Below, in pieces: positions 12,865 through 23,929 of a stretch of 64,000 nucleotides of DNA (within the stretch, counting starts at the first letter, position 1; every line of letters starts with the position of its first letter). The translations under genes were made by a program, and so were the position numbers. The notes under the pieces are model-generated. The model did not search any database. It was not told where the DNA came from and saw only the letters and a list, made by a program, of their open reading frames with translations. The DNA is from Galaxea fascicularis. Taxonomy: Eukaryota > Cnidaria > Anthozoa > Scleractinia > Euphylliidae. The stretch is from the NCBI GenBank assembly GCA_948470475.1, contig OX419344.1, positions 14,997,276 through 15,061,275 on the forward strand, in the 5' to 3' direction.

Positions 12865-13878
12865 GGATTTAAAAAAAGCGATGATATTGCATTTAGACGT
12901 CCCAGAAAGTGACAAGAAACAGTAGAGTGAAGGTAGGAAGGTTTTATTTGGTTAGAATATAAATATTTCCACCGCTAGTCGGTTCGTTGGAATTCCAGGC
13001 TTTTAACGGTCAATTTTATCTGTATCAACTTTTGATGACACACACCACGATTGCGCTGCCTGTGGGTAGAGTTGTTAGGTCCTGTCCGTCATCTTTACGG
13101 TGACTGAGCTCCTCTTTTCGCTCGCGCTCAGCTCTCTTCTTTTTCTTTTCGCTTTGTGACTATACAAGTTTTACCCTTCTTCAACGTAAAAAGTTACGGA
13201 CCTTATTCCTTCGTACTGCATATGAATAAAATTACCTGCAAACAAGTAAGTTAGAAGTTCAGACATGTCTACGTTGTTGGAGGAGTATCACAAATAAAAT
13301 TTACTATTTCTGATTCTTTTCTTGTTTTCTTTGCTTTTGTTTATGTTTGTATTCTTAAAAAGAAGGGGTATAGAATGGTCAATCCGAGACTTTGCGAGAC
13401 TGCGAGACCTTTGTTTAAAATTACGAGACCGAGACTGAAACAATTATGTCGAATCCGAGCCCGAGACTCAAAAAGCTTCTTAAGATCGAAGCGTTGGAAA
13501 TATTTGGAGTTAATGATACGAAACATGACGAAAAACCCCAACGGAAGCTAACGGAAGTCAGCCAACGTACGTATAATTGCTTCGCGGGGTCAAGTTATAA
13601 ATAGCTACTTAGGTACCTATAAGTAACTCGATCGTTTTTACTTATCAGCCAGGAACGCAAATATAGTAAATTAATAAATTAAATAAAACAACGGCCTTTA
13701 ACTTACAACTGTAAACTTCATGCGGCTTCTAGATCTCTGACAGAAACTGACAGAACCTCACGCCAGGAATCGACCTCGATTCAAAAATAAAATTCGTTGC
13801 TGAATTGTAGCTTCACAGTTTAGCTTACTGTTTGCGAGATCGCTTGCTTTTCTAAATATAACTTACTGAGGTTTTAAC

Positions 13879-13946
13879 ATGGAAGAGGAGTCGGAGGAGG
13901 ACGAGAAGATTGAGGATGTTTTTATGAAAGCGGCGAAAGCGAAAAT
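13879..13946 (+). CDS. Candidate first exon of an acidic protein
   Basis: A well-placed ATG (AACATGG) opens 22 codons, MEEESEEDEKIEDVFMKAAK then AK, ending in phase 2 at a GTAAGT donor. No continuation can be fixed. A 94-codon frame at 14672-14956 ending VYAPDEED is the nearest plausible coding stretch, but a splice connection is not evident. I do not recognise the family. Confidence 0.3.
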
Positions 13947-14435
13947 GTAAGTTCAATGGTTTCTGTTGTAGCTTGTGCTTGCTAGCTAGTAGCTGCTTAT
14001 GTTATCTACGTTGTTCATTCGTTTGCACGAACCGGTCAAACTTGCTAAGTAAGCTTTTCTGTGTATCAAATTTATGGTTATCGAAGTTGGCAGTAATCAA
14101 TGCATTTATTTCAATTATTTGTAGATATCTTCACAAATAATTGATTTGAATTGACAAAGGCCCTTTGTTGCTGGAATATAACACTAACAGCGCTGGTGCG
14201 CGCGTCAACATCCGGTTTTTTTTAATAGACTGCTGTGTTTTCTTCCTTTTCTAAGTTTTACTCTAGAAAAAGGGGCACTGTAAAACATATTTGCTATACT
14301 GAATGTAAAAAATACAACAATGTAAATATAGTTTATTTAAGCTCGATAGCGTGAGGAATGGTTGCCCAATCTCCCGAGCCAGGGGCTCATGTATTAAACG
14401 TTCGAGCATTCCGGATCGAATTGGAATTTAGCAGT

Positions 14436-14475
14436 GTTGGTTTTTGAGGAGAGGGGAAAACCGGAGTACCCGGAT

Positions 14476-14511
<36 letters not shown>

Positions 14512-14598
14512 GACTCAACCCACATATGACGTCGAGTCCGGGAATCGAACCCGGACCACATTGGTGGGAGGCGAGTGCCGCACTGCGCCATCCCTTCC
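14436..14598 (-). repeat. tRNA-derived SINE, family A, copy 2
   Basis: On the minus strand the head has an A box around GGCGCAGTG and a B box GGTTCGATTCC, as in pol III type 2 promoters, and then a body ending TCCTCAAAAACCAACA. This is the best-preserved of the three family A copies. It is not a functional tRNA because the body continues past the acceptor region. Confidence 0.7.
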
Positions 14599-15002
14599 TT
14601 CACCATTACGAACCTATACTGCCGTTTTTCGCTGAAAATATAGATAAAAATGCGCGACTACAAAGGACGGTGTGCGTCACGAGTTACTTTGCATGGAGTT
14701 GCAATGCCCCATGGGTGAATTCGTAGAGCGGCTCTTTTTACGTGGGGTGGGTTGTTACTCGTATTATAAAGAGTGGAGTGTAACAGATTTCATGCTCCAA
14801 AATAACCAGAATGGAGGAATTGCAATATTTTCAACAGAAAAATTTATCGAAAACGATGAAATAAGTAATAGCATATTCTACTTTTGTTTGGCTTGGAGAC
14901 GAGGAATCATGGAGACAGTGAAGACTCATGTTTATGCACCTGATGAAGAAGATTGATTACTTTTTCACTATCAGACAGTTTACTGGCCTGGGTAGGAGTT
15001 AG

Positions 15003-15447
15003 AGGTTGTTTTACATCCCACAGAATCAATTGTGAAGAGTTGCGAGACTGGGCCTACGGTATCGGCCTTATCCGGGAAAGTTTAACAGTTTGCATATGTC
15101 ATTATGCATTACAAAGGCAGCAGTTGTTCCTCAATTATATGAAGAGGGTCCCCTATACCACTTTGGAAAATGCATTCACGTAAAAATATTGAGACTGTTC
15201 ACGCATCACGGATAATTCCCAAAATTCGTTCACGTTCACGATAAAGCAAATATCGGCAATCACGAATCACGAATGAACAAATAAACCTAAATCACGTTTC
15301 ACGAGAAAAAAATAGTCCCAATCACGTTTCACGAAAAAAGTATAGGGGACCCTCTATGAAGACCCTGAGTGTTGGTCGGGCCGGGGTTTGAACCCGCAAT
15401 CTCCCGCACAGTAGTTGGGTTCTCTACCAACTGAGCTAACTGGTATA
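15003..15447 (-). repeat. tRNA-derived SINE, family B, copy 1, split by a MITE
   Basis: The minus-strand head reads GTTAGCTCAGTTGGTAGAG (A box) and GGGTTCAAACCCC (B box). The body contains TCTTCACAATTGATTCTG. The same body and head order is found at 55497-55706. This copy is interrupted by the 211-bp element at 15144-15354. Confidence 0.65.
15144..15354. mobile_element. 211-bp MITE nested in a SINE
   Basis: A perfect 15-bp terminal inverted repeat, GAGGGTCCCCTATAC, is flanked by TATGAA on both sides (15138-15143 and 15355-15360). The interior carries repeated ATCACG/TTCACGA motifs, mostly toward the right end. No ORF. Confidence 0.75.
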
Positions 15448-17371
15448 AAACACTTTTAACCTCTACCCCGTACTAGTACCAAATACCTTCAACTCACATA
15501 ACCTACGGTTAGCATCGGAACGAGAGCGGGCTTATGAGGAAACAGGTCCTCACAGCAAAAACATTCTGTAATAGCAGCAAGACAACGTCCTACGTGTGGT
15601 CACAGCTTTATATACAGTCCACAATATAGCTATACGGACTAAGCAGTCTTCTTCTTGATTACATCTCTTGGGCCAGACGACACACAACCAAAGATGAGGG
15701 AAGTGTGTTAGCTAAGACTGTAAAACAAAAATGAGGACGTGTAACTAACTATCTAACTACGCACTATGCCATTTTGCTTCTCTATAGTCAGGGGCACCCA
15801 ACGAGAAACTTCGGAATATCTGTTCGGGAGAGTCTGCCCGTTCTAAGACTTTCGGATAATGCATTGCCAAAAAGCCACTGCGGATCCCTTATTAATAACA
15901 ACACCTAAAAGATTCGCAACCGGGGAAATCCAGGGGGAAATAGTCCCTTAGATTTTCGGAAGGGATACTTTTGCAATTTTTCGCTCTTAAAAAGGTCGCC
16001 TAGCATTCACGGGTAAGCAAATAGTTCGCAGAGGCGTTCTTCGAAGGTAACGTTAAGCTAGCAATTTCTGAAATGAAGATTTAATTCTCTAAAATTTTCG
16101 GCCACTTCAATTTTTAGCTAAGAAATCCGAACAGACCAAATTTTTCTAGCTGATTAAAACAACTCTTTAAACATTAAACATTACAAGGAGCCTCGAAATA
16201 TCCCTCAGGTTTTTTTTCTTAATTTGCTCGTTGGCTGCTCCTGTATAGTGTTTCCATGACATGAAGCAGCTTTACGGTAGGTGCCCGTACTGTTACAAGA
16301 ATGAGGGCAGTGAAGGCCATCGAGGAGTAAATATCTTTCGTACTTTAGTTTCTCTAAAACGTTGTCACGGTTATTCCAAAATGTACACTTGGGCTGAGAC
16401 GTCCTTAGAGAGACCGAGGGGTATGGTTTCTCAGCTAAGGTGAAGATGCAGCGGCAGGGAAAGGATCAGTAAGTGGTGGAATTTACCAAACAAATTGATA
16501 GCTATTTTGTTGGTCTTTAATAGCGTGGGATAGCTTGGTTTGTGCTAACTTACGTTTCCTAATTAACTTGCGTCTAATTTTTCAATATTTGCAATTATTC
16601 ACCGAAGTGGAAGTGAATAGTACTTTGCTAATCACCTCCGAGTTAACCAATAAGAAGGCGCAAAAATCACTATTCACTTGTGTGGTATATACTAATTGTA
16701 GTTATCTTCCTTTTTTAGGTTTGACATTTATTTATTGGCTTATTAGCAACAATAAATACCGTAACAAAGTAGTTTATTATGAAAACATCCGTTGTTCAAA
16801 AAACTTTAAAAGGTAGTATATGCATCGTTCAGTTAAAAATTAACACTTCCTTTTATTGCTCGTTGTACTGTGAGCTCCGTGCTCAGTGACATTGGTAAAT
16901 ATCGGGTGGAATTTTCGAGATTGTGAGATCCAGATTATTAAAATTTGAGATTTCAAGACGTGTAGCGAGCCCGAGATTCCGAGACTCTTGTTTAGAATCT
17001 CGAGATTTTGAGACTGGGCGAATATTTTCTGAGACGCATCATTTTCGATAGACCATTCTTTACCCCTAAAGGAAAAATCCTTTTGGTTTTTATTGTGTCA
17101 TTTTGATTTTAAATTTCTCACGTTTGATTTCCAAAATTTGTTGCGTTTCATTTCTCAAATGATACTTTTGATTTCCAAAATTTGTCGGTAGCGCTGGAAA
17201 CTTAGAATGATGGAATTCGGAACCTGAAATTCGGAATACTCGGAATATTCGGAATGCAAAAAATAAAAAAAGAGGAACTGAAAAGTGGCATCATTTCTCA
17301 TCGCGAAGTAGGTAAGTTAATCTGTTAGAGAGTATGCGTGTCACATTAAAGCGTGTGTTTTGTACACACAG

Positions 17372-17990
17372 GTAAACTGCGGGTTCTGGCGCAGTCGGGT
17401 AGCGGAAGCCACGCAACCTTATCAGGAAACCCTTAGATTAGATCTACTAAGTATTATTCTTTTTTTATCAGGGAAAACATCTATTTTACATTTTTATCCT
17501 ATTCATAACCAAAAGTATCCAGGGGGCCCCCTAGGAACTTTCCACGAGCCCCATCGCCGCCCCAGCGCGCCCCCACCGCAGCGCCTAAGAAAAGTCCCGG
17601 TCTCCCCTCCTGGATTTTTCACGGGGCCCAGCGGGCCCCAACGAAACCCCGAACGTCGCCGAACAAGTCCCCGCTGCCGAATGGCCGCCCAATCACCGCC
17701 CAGTTGCCGCCCAATCGCGCCTCAATCACCACCCAGTTGCTGGACTGTGTCGTCAACCATTCCGGCCCCACCGGCCCAGCCGCGCCAAGGCAACACCCCT
17801 TTTAGAGGAAGGGCCTCTCGGGGATATGACAGCAGCTCCACCCAGCTGCGCCAGGGCAACACTCCTTTAAGAGAAAGGGCCTCTTGGAAATATCGCAGCA
17901 GCTCCACCCAGCCGTTCTAGGGCAACACCCGTATTAGAGGAAGGGCCTCTTGGGGATATGGCAGCAGCTCCATCCATGGAGCGCCAGAAT
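17372..17990 (+). repeat. Left terminal inverted repeat with 66-bp internal repeats
   Basis: The terminus includes three tandem 66-bp units (about 17766-17975), each with GGGCAACAC, GAGGAAGGGCCTCT and GCAGCAGCTCCA. Because 66 is 22 codons, the inward frame repeats a 22-residue peptide leading to an ATG (MAAAP..). The array thus abuts the start of the terminal gene. Confidence 0.75.
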
Positions 17991-18026
17991 TGTTTCCCCC
18001 AATTAGATATAGGTTCCCCGAAAAAA

Positions 18027-21000
18027 TGGCAGCAGCTTTCGAAGATCTGATTATGGAGCCTCCGCCCGAGTTTCGGGACCCGGTGCCTGACGAAGACGAA
18101 GATCTCTTGGAGATGGCTTTCCGTCTGATGGACACACCGGCGGACGAAGACGAAGAAGAAGGCGACGATTTCGGTGGCGATCTTCAGGAGTTGTTCATGG
18201 ACCATAAAGAATTCTGCATCTCGCAAACTGACTTCGACAGCTGGCTCCATGTTTGAGAATGAGGGTCAGTTCCAAAAACGAGGACGTAAAAAGCATTCTT
18301 GGACTCACCGAAAACACAATGAAATGGAAAGCCCACAATGTCCTCCAAAGCGAAATCGAAAAACTCGGCAGCGTCAAAGCGAACTTTGGGCTGGAAGTGC
18401 ATTCAAACGCGAAAGGCGGAATGATGATGGAGAAACGATAGAGGAAAAACAAAGGTACTATTTCAAAGGAGCTCAATCACACGTCTTTACAAAAGAAAAC
18501 TCCCAAGAAACCTTCAACGAAAAATTCAATGAATTTGTTGACCGGATTACGGGGGAAATTGATAACTGGTCGGAGCGAGGGTCTGGCTGGGATGTCAATG
18601 AAATCACCATAGCCTATGTCAACGTAGCTCGTTTCCAGCCCCTGAGAGAGGGAACATATATCAGGCTTCCAAGTAAACTTGCAAACAAAAAAGCAATCAT
18701 CAACGTAAAAAACAGAGACAACGAGTGCTTGAAATAGGCCTTGAAAGTGGCACTGTTTCCAGCCCAAAAATATGCGGAAAGACCGACCAAATACCCAACA
18801 AACGACGGAATCAACTGGGAGGGAATTTCCTTCCCTACACCGTTGAAACAAATCAACAAGCTTGAGAGACAAAATCCTCACCTTGCGATCAATGTCTTTG
18901 GCTGGGAAAACCACTGCGTCCTAGTGCACCGAATCAGCGAGAAAGACAAAAGAATCAAAAGAATCAATTTAATGTTCATCCAGAAAGATGAAAACACTCA
19001 GTTCTGCTTCGTTAAGAGGCTGTCCACGCTTCTCCACGATCAGACCAGGCACAGAGACAAAAAACACTTTTGCACAATGTGCTTGACGAGCAGAAATTCT
19101 CGCCGAGCACGAGAAACACTGCAACGGAGTGAACGGAACCCCGACAAGAATCGAAATGCGAAAGGAAGGCCAAAACAAGCTGAAATTCGAAAGATTTCAC
19201 AAGCAGATGAAAGCGCCTTTCCTGATCTATGCTGATTTTGAGGCATTGATCAAACAAATCCCCGAAAGAGAGCGCGACAGAACAAGCCACACACAAAAAA
19301 AAGACAAACATGAAGCCTTCAGGTTCGCTTACACAGTCGTGAGATGCGATGGCAAAAGCGAGCCAGTCAAAAAATATCGGTAGGGCGCCGACGGGCAAAA
19401 CAAGGCCGCAAAAACGTTTCTGGAAACGACCTTGGAGCGCGAGAAAGAGCTCCGAGAAAGCTTAAAAACTCCAGCCAAGCTGGTGATGACGCACAACGAT
19501 TGGGTAAGTTTCAAGAGCGCCCAGAATTGCCACATCTGCAACGAGAGCCTTGCGAAACCCGAGTTTCTGGACAATCACGCGGGCAAGTATTGCGGGCAAA
19601 GCCACAAACGCTGCTTTTACGAAGCCTACAAAAAAATCGAATTGATCGGGCCAAAAAAGGTAACACATGAACAAGATTCAACAGAGGAATGGATCGAATG
19701 CCTGTTCTGCGCAGAGCCACTGCTTAATGACTCGTTCAATGTGTGGAACAATTACCCGGACAAGTATTGCGGGTAAAGCCACATAAGCTACTTTGATGAA
19801 GCCTGTGGAAAATACAACTTCATCGGTCTGAAAAAGGGAAATAATAAAAAAGATGCAACAAATGAATAGATTGAGAAGTCCCGAGCCGAATGTCTGTCCT
19901 ACGCAGCACCGCTACTTCGGAAAAACTTCAGGGACGCGGTGAAAGACCACTGCCACGTTTCCGGCAGCTTCCGCGGGGCTGCGCACGATGGGTGCAACAA
20001 AAACTGCGGATCAATCCCAAGATGATTCCAATTCCCATTGTTTTCCACAATCTGAAGGGCTATGACGTGCACCAGTTGATGCAGGTGATGTCGCAAACAG
20101 AAAAGGCCGGGGAGCTGAGGCGCATCGCCAACAACGTAGAGAAATACATTTCATTCTCTCTGGGCGGTCTGCGATTCATCGACAGCAACGCATTTCTGCT
20201 TTCCAGCTTGAACTCACTTGTGAAAGCCACCCCCGAAGAAGCGCCCAAAATCACAAAAACCCTTGCCAACGACCTTGGGGGCTCTGCCCCCACACCCCCG
20301 TCGGTAGACAAAGCAAACGGTCTTGGGCTCCTCGCCCAAAAAGGGAGCTATGCCTATGAGTTCATGGAAAGTTCGACGAAACGAGCCTCCCAGCCAAATA
20401 TAGGTTCTTCAGCAATCTCTCCAGCGAGCACATCTCGGACGCAGATTTCGAGCACGCGCACAAAGTTCGGAACACGTTCGGAGGCAAGACGCTGGGCGAC
20501 TATCACGACCTCTAAGTCCGGACAGACGTTGCTCTCCTGGCAGACGTTTTCGAAAAGTTCCGCGACATCTGCCAAAAGCAAAACGGATTAGACCCCGAGA
20601 ACTATCTCACCTCACCCGGGCTCTCCTGGGACGCGCCTTTTAAAAAGAGAGGCGTCGAGCTTGAGCTTCTGACAGACATCGACATGCACCTCTTCGTGGA
20701 GAGGGGAATGTGCGGCGGCATTTCAATGGTCAGCAAAAGGCATGGCCAAGCAAACAACCTCTGGGTGCCAAGCTTTGATCCAAGCCTGCCCACCAAGCAC
20801 ATTATGTATTTCGATGCAAACAACCTCTATGGATGGGCCATGAACCATGTCCTTCCTCAAAGAGGTTTCAAGTGAAAGGGCTGATTGCCAACAGAGGAAG
20901 AAATCCTCCAGACGAAAGGAAGCGCGAACCTTTGATGGATTCTTGAGGTTGACCTCGAATACCCGCGACAGCTGCACGAAGCGCACAACAGCTATCCGCT

Positions 21001-21889
21001 CGCCCTTGAGAAAAATGCGGTGCAAAAAGAATGGCTCTCGCCTTTCCAAAAGAATCTCATTGAGGGACTCGGCCTTAACCCGCTAGACTGCAAAACGCCT
21101 GCTAACGCAGCAGGACAAAAACAACTACGTGGTTCATTATTGCAACTGGCGGTTCTATATCGTGCAGGGCATGAAACTGAAGCCGTTCCAGAGAGTCTTG
21201 GAATTCGAACAAAGCCGCTGGATGGAGCCATACGTCCAGACGGATATGAATTTCAGGAAGAAGGCCAAAAACACCTTCGAGAAAGACTTCTACAAGCTGA
21301 TGAACAACTCCGTCTTCGGAACGACCATGGAAATTTGGGCAACCGTGTTGACGTGAAACTGGTGCGCGGCGGCGAGACAGAGAAACTCCGGAAATTGATC
21401 GCCAGCCCCCTCTATTCCAGGCACGTGTTCTTCGCAAACAATCTTGCTGCAGTCGACAAGCGGAGAAGCTAACTTGTTCAGAACAAACCGGTCTACGTTG
21501 GAATGACCTTCAGTCTTGGGGAAAATGAAAGATGAATGTGCTTGATCGCCAATCGCTGAATGCGTCCGCCTGCTGTTCAAAATGTACTCAATCCTCATGG
21601 CGGCCGAAAAAAAACATCAAGAAGGCGAGGGGAGTGAAAAAGAACGTGTTCAAGAGGCAGATCCTGCACGAGCACTACAAAGACACACTATTCGGCAAGA
21701 GACAGGTGACTTATGGAATGAACATTCTCCGGAGCGATAGGCACGAGATCTTCGGCATGCACATGAACTAAACGTCACTGTTGGCGTTTGACTCGAAGAG
21801 ATGGATCGCGGACGACGGCGTCAACACAAACGCCTTCGGGTACAACCCCCACTCACAGAAGCTGAAGAAGAGGCTTTGTGGAAGCTAAT
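18027..21889 (+). pseudogene. Polinton-type family B DNA polymerase, inactivated
   Basis: In order: an acidic N-terminal part (PDEDEDLLEMAF), the conserved ITGEIDNWSERGSGW region, exonuclease motif YADFEAL near 19.23 kb, repeated CxxC modules (19.53-20.0 kb), exonuclease II region FHNLKGYD near 20.05 kb, DVALLADVFEKF near 20.53 kb, polymerase motif A MYFDANNLYGWAMN near 20.81 kb and motif B FEKDFYKLMNNSVFG near 21.28 kb. Frames shift repeatedly and in-frame stops occur, for example TAG 19381, TAA 19774 and TAG 19867. The segment that should carry catalytic motif C (DTDS) is missing: NKPVYVGMT runs straight into the LGKMKDECA block near 21.5 kb. The C-terminal region ends near 21889. It is therefore dead as a polymerase. 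The identification is firm from motif order. Confidence 0.88.
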
Positions 21890-22676
21890 TAATGAGTCTT
21901 TTGGGAGGTAATTCCGTGTTTGGGAGGTCAACCAACAACTTTTCGCGCACGAAACTTCGTTTGGTCCCGTCGTGCAAATAGTACATGACAGGTTGGCTTG
22001 GTTTCATGACCGTTTTTTCAATCTGGAACACTTTCAAAGACCAAATAGGATCTGTGGCTCTTTTTCTACCGCCCTCCAACTCGCCAGGTTCGCAAAGATA
22101 GCGGACACGGACGAAAGAAGGGAGTTCTTTTTCGCGCGTTCCTACAGGCCTTCGATATGTCGTTGAGGGCCGGGCGAAAACGGATTTCATTATTATCGCC
22201 TCTGCGGGTTTTTTTGTCAGTGAGGCTTGTTTCCTCATTTTTCAAAGCTACAACAACTTCGGAAAGCCATTTCACCGACGCAACAGACCGCTTGCCTTCT
22301 GCAAAAAGCATTTCCACTGCGTACTGGTGGCCGAGAAGGCTTTCAGCCAGGGTGCGGTTGAAACACTCGACAATGGTCTGGTCGCGGTGAATCTCCGTTC
22401 GCCCGCGCCGGATGAAAGTTTTGTGTTTCTCGATCTCTTTAGAAACTGCGCCCATTATCTCGCGCCTGAGGTCCACCTGCAGCATTTCAGGCCATTTCAG
22501 GCCATTTCAGACGGCTGCGCTTGTAAATTTTCTGAAAAGCCTGGGCGACTTATTCGGAATTTTTCTAGGTCAAGGGTGCAGCTTCTTTGTAGCGGCTGGC
22601 CACATCGGCGACGGTCAACGCGTACTTGAAAACTTTGCGGCCACGGGGGAGCTTGTCGTGCGGTAAAAAAAGAAGC
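21885..22676 (-). pseudogene. Polinton retroviral-type (DDE) integrase, inactivated
   Basis: Read on the minus strand: LPHDKLPRGRKVFKYAL, TVADVASRYKEAAPLT with the first acidic residue, then VDLRREIMGAV with the second, RRGRTEIHRDQTIVECFNRT containing the glutamate, LLGHQYAVEMLF, and a C-terminal VRYLCEPGELEGGRKRATDP domain ending LPPKRLIN. In-frame TAG and TAA occur near 22.57 and 22.55 kb. A tandem GCCTGAAATG duplication near 22.50 kb shifts the frame. It overlaps the end of the polymerase pseudogene by a few bases, tail to tail, the usual orientation in this type of element. Confidence 0.82.
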
Positions 22677-23015
22677 TCAGCTTGGTTCACCTTTTTGGGC
22701 GAGCCACTGGGTTGTGCTTAGGTTCAACCCCGGGTTTGACATTGATTCAGGAGCCGGGGAGGGATCCTCGACTGGAGGCTGCCGTTCGGCGGCTTTTTTC
22801 GCTTTGTAATTCGCGATAATTAAATTCGCTTCGGCCGAAGCCTTTTTCTGTACCTCGCGGACTTGCCGCGTTTTTTCAGCGACAGCTTTCCCCGCAGCCA
22901 CCCTCTTCGGGTTTTTGGCTGGCTTCGTTTTTGGAATGGGGTTCGTTGCCTGCTGTGTGAGGGTTGGCGGAGCCAAAGTCTCTTTTGAAGCCTGGGGTGA
23001 TTGTTCCGCCGACAT
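22677..23015 (-). CDS. Polinton-like element protein of unknown function, 112 aa
   Basis: An uninterrupted frame starting MSAEQSPQASKETLAPPT. The middle is Lys/Ala/Arg-rich (KPAKNPKRVAAGKAVAEKTR, then QVREVQKKASAEANLI) and likely helical. The C-terminus is Pro/Ser-rich. It lies directly upstream of the integrase pseudogene on the same strand. Its end may be premature because the following codons run on toward the integrase region. No known domain is recognised; capsid or DNA-binding roles are not supported by anything visible. Confidence 0.45.
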   Translation of the reverse strand: MSAEQSPQASKETLAPPTLTQQATNPIPKTKPAKNPKRVAAGKAVAEKTRQVREVQKKASAEANLIIANYKAKKAAERQPPVEDPSPAPESMSNPGLNLSTTQWLAQKGEPS

Positions 23016-23052
23016 GCCAACGATTCCTGGCTATTCTTGCCTTCAAAAGAAA

Positions 23053-23632
23053 TCACGTGTCCGCCGGCTGTTGCTTAGCTTTTGGTGAGGACTGCTCAGC
23101 AGCTGGAGCAACGAGCGGCGCTTCGACATTTTCCAGCGACATGTGCTTCGTCGTGATCAGCGCCGCGTTTGCAATGGCGAGGAAGCGGCCGCACTTCAAC
23201 GCAAGAGATCCGGCAGGGCCAGTTAGCTCTTTGTTGATTATGTAGTCTTTTTTCAGCTGATTTTGGTATGCATCGATATCTAGTATTTCAACTGTTGATG
23301 AAGCTGTCCGTCGTATTTGAGCTGGCATATGTCTCGTACCTTTTGCTGTATTTTTCGACGTCTTTGTCGGTGAGGCGTTTCAACTGCTCGTGCGTCAACT
23401 CCACCCCGATAGCTTTCTTGGACTTGCCGGCCGACACCAGCACAGCCTGCTGCTGCTCGCGAAGAGCTGGGATGTCGGCCCCGCGGGTCAGGCTTTTGAC
23501 CGGATTGCTTTCGCCGGCATTCGGCTTGGCTTCCAGCAGGTTCATCACTTCGTTGACAACTTCTTCCTCCATCGCCGGTGTATATACTAGGATTCTTTTT
23601 TTTAATTCAGGTCTTCCGAAGGGGTGGCTCAT
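23053..23632 (-). pseudogene. Polinton-like element gene of unknown function, frameshifted
   Basis: Two overlapping minus-strand frames are parts of one protein. The first begins at the ATG at 23572 (MEEEVVNEVMNLLEAKP) and reaches KRYETYAS. The second continues with VEILDIDAYQNQLKKDYIIN, GSLALKCGRFLAIANAALI and TTKHM. The break lies near 23.3 kb. A GTATATAC palindrome lies about 9 bp before the ATG, preceded by an A-rich tract. Function unknown; the same N-terminus is duplicated just upstream. Confidence 0.5.
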
Positions 23633-23639
23633 GGAGCGT

Positions 23640-23825
23640 GAACGAGACAGTGAGGCGATGCTTGTGCGTTAACTTAACCTCTTTGGACTTGCCTGTTGAA
23701 AACAGCACAGCCATCTGCTCGAGAAGAGAAGGCATATCCGGCCTGCGTGCCAGGCTTTAGAGTGAATTGTCTTCACCAGCCTCCAGCATGTTCATTACTT
23801 CACCATGCAATTCTTCTTCCTCCAT
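23640..23825 (-). pseudogene. Truncated tandem duplicate of the preceding unknown gene
   Basis: From the ATG at 23825 the peptide MEEELHGEVMNMLEAGEDNS, then a TAA, then SLARRPDMPSLLEQMAVLFS and TGKSKEV aligns with the start of the gene at 23053-23632 (EEVVNEVMNLLEA..NPVKSLTRGADIPALREQ..VLVSAGKSK). The GTATATAC motif and A-rich tract upstream are duplicated too (23832-23855). Confidence 0.55.
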
Positions 23826-23929
23826 TGCCTGCGTATATACCCGGATTCTTTTTTTTTAATTAGGCTCGTGGAACGTGACCGTGAATGGGTGCCGCAGCGA
23901 AGACACGAGATACGCGTGCTTCCTCTCTT

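Larger units (their letters stand above)
13364..17067. mobile_element. Possible 3.7-kb terminal-inverted-repeat element
   Basis: Left end AGGGGTATAGAATGGTCAAT and inverted right end AGGGGTAAAGAATGGTCTAT match at 18 of the first 20 bases. Inside each end is an array of GAGAC/CGAGACT-like motifs (13380-13475 left, 16915-17035 right), a usual subterminal transposase-binding layout. No clear target duplication is visible (AAAGA versus AAAGG), so the pairing is tentative. It encloses SINE copies, a nested MITE and a candidate exon at 13879. Confidence 0.4.

Noticed and set aside
15360..15450. tRNA gene candidate on the minus strand
   Set aside because: A and B boxes are present but the sequence continues into a body shared with 55.5 kb, so it is a SINE head.
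18477..19398. Minus-strand frames of 81-145 codons opposite the polymerase
   Set aside because: They are antisense shadows of the polymerase pseudogene.
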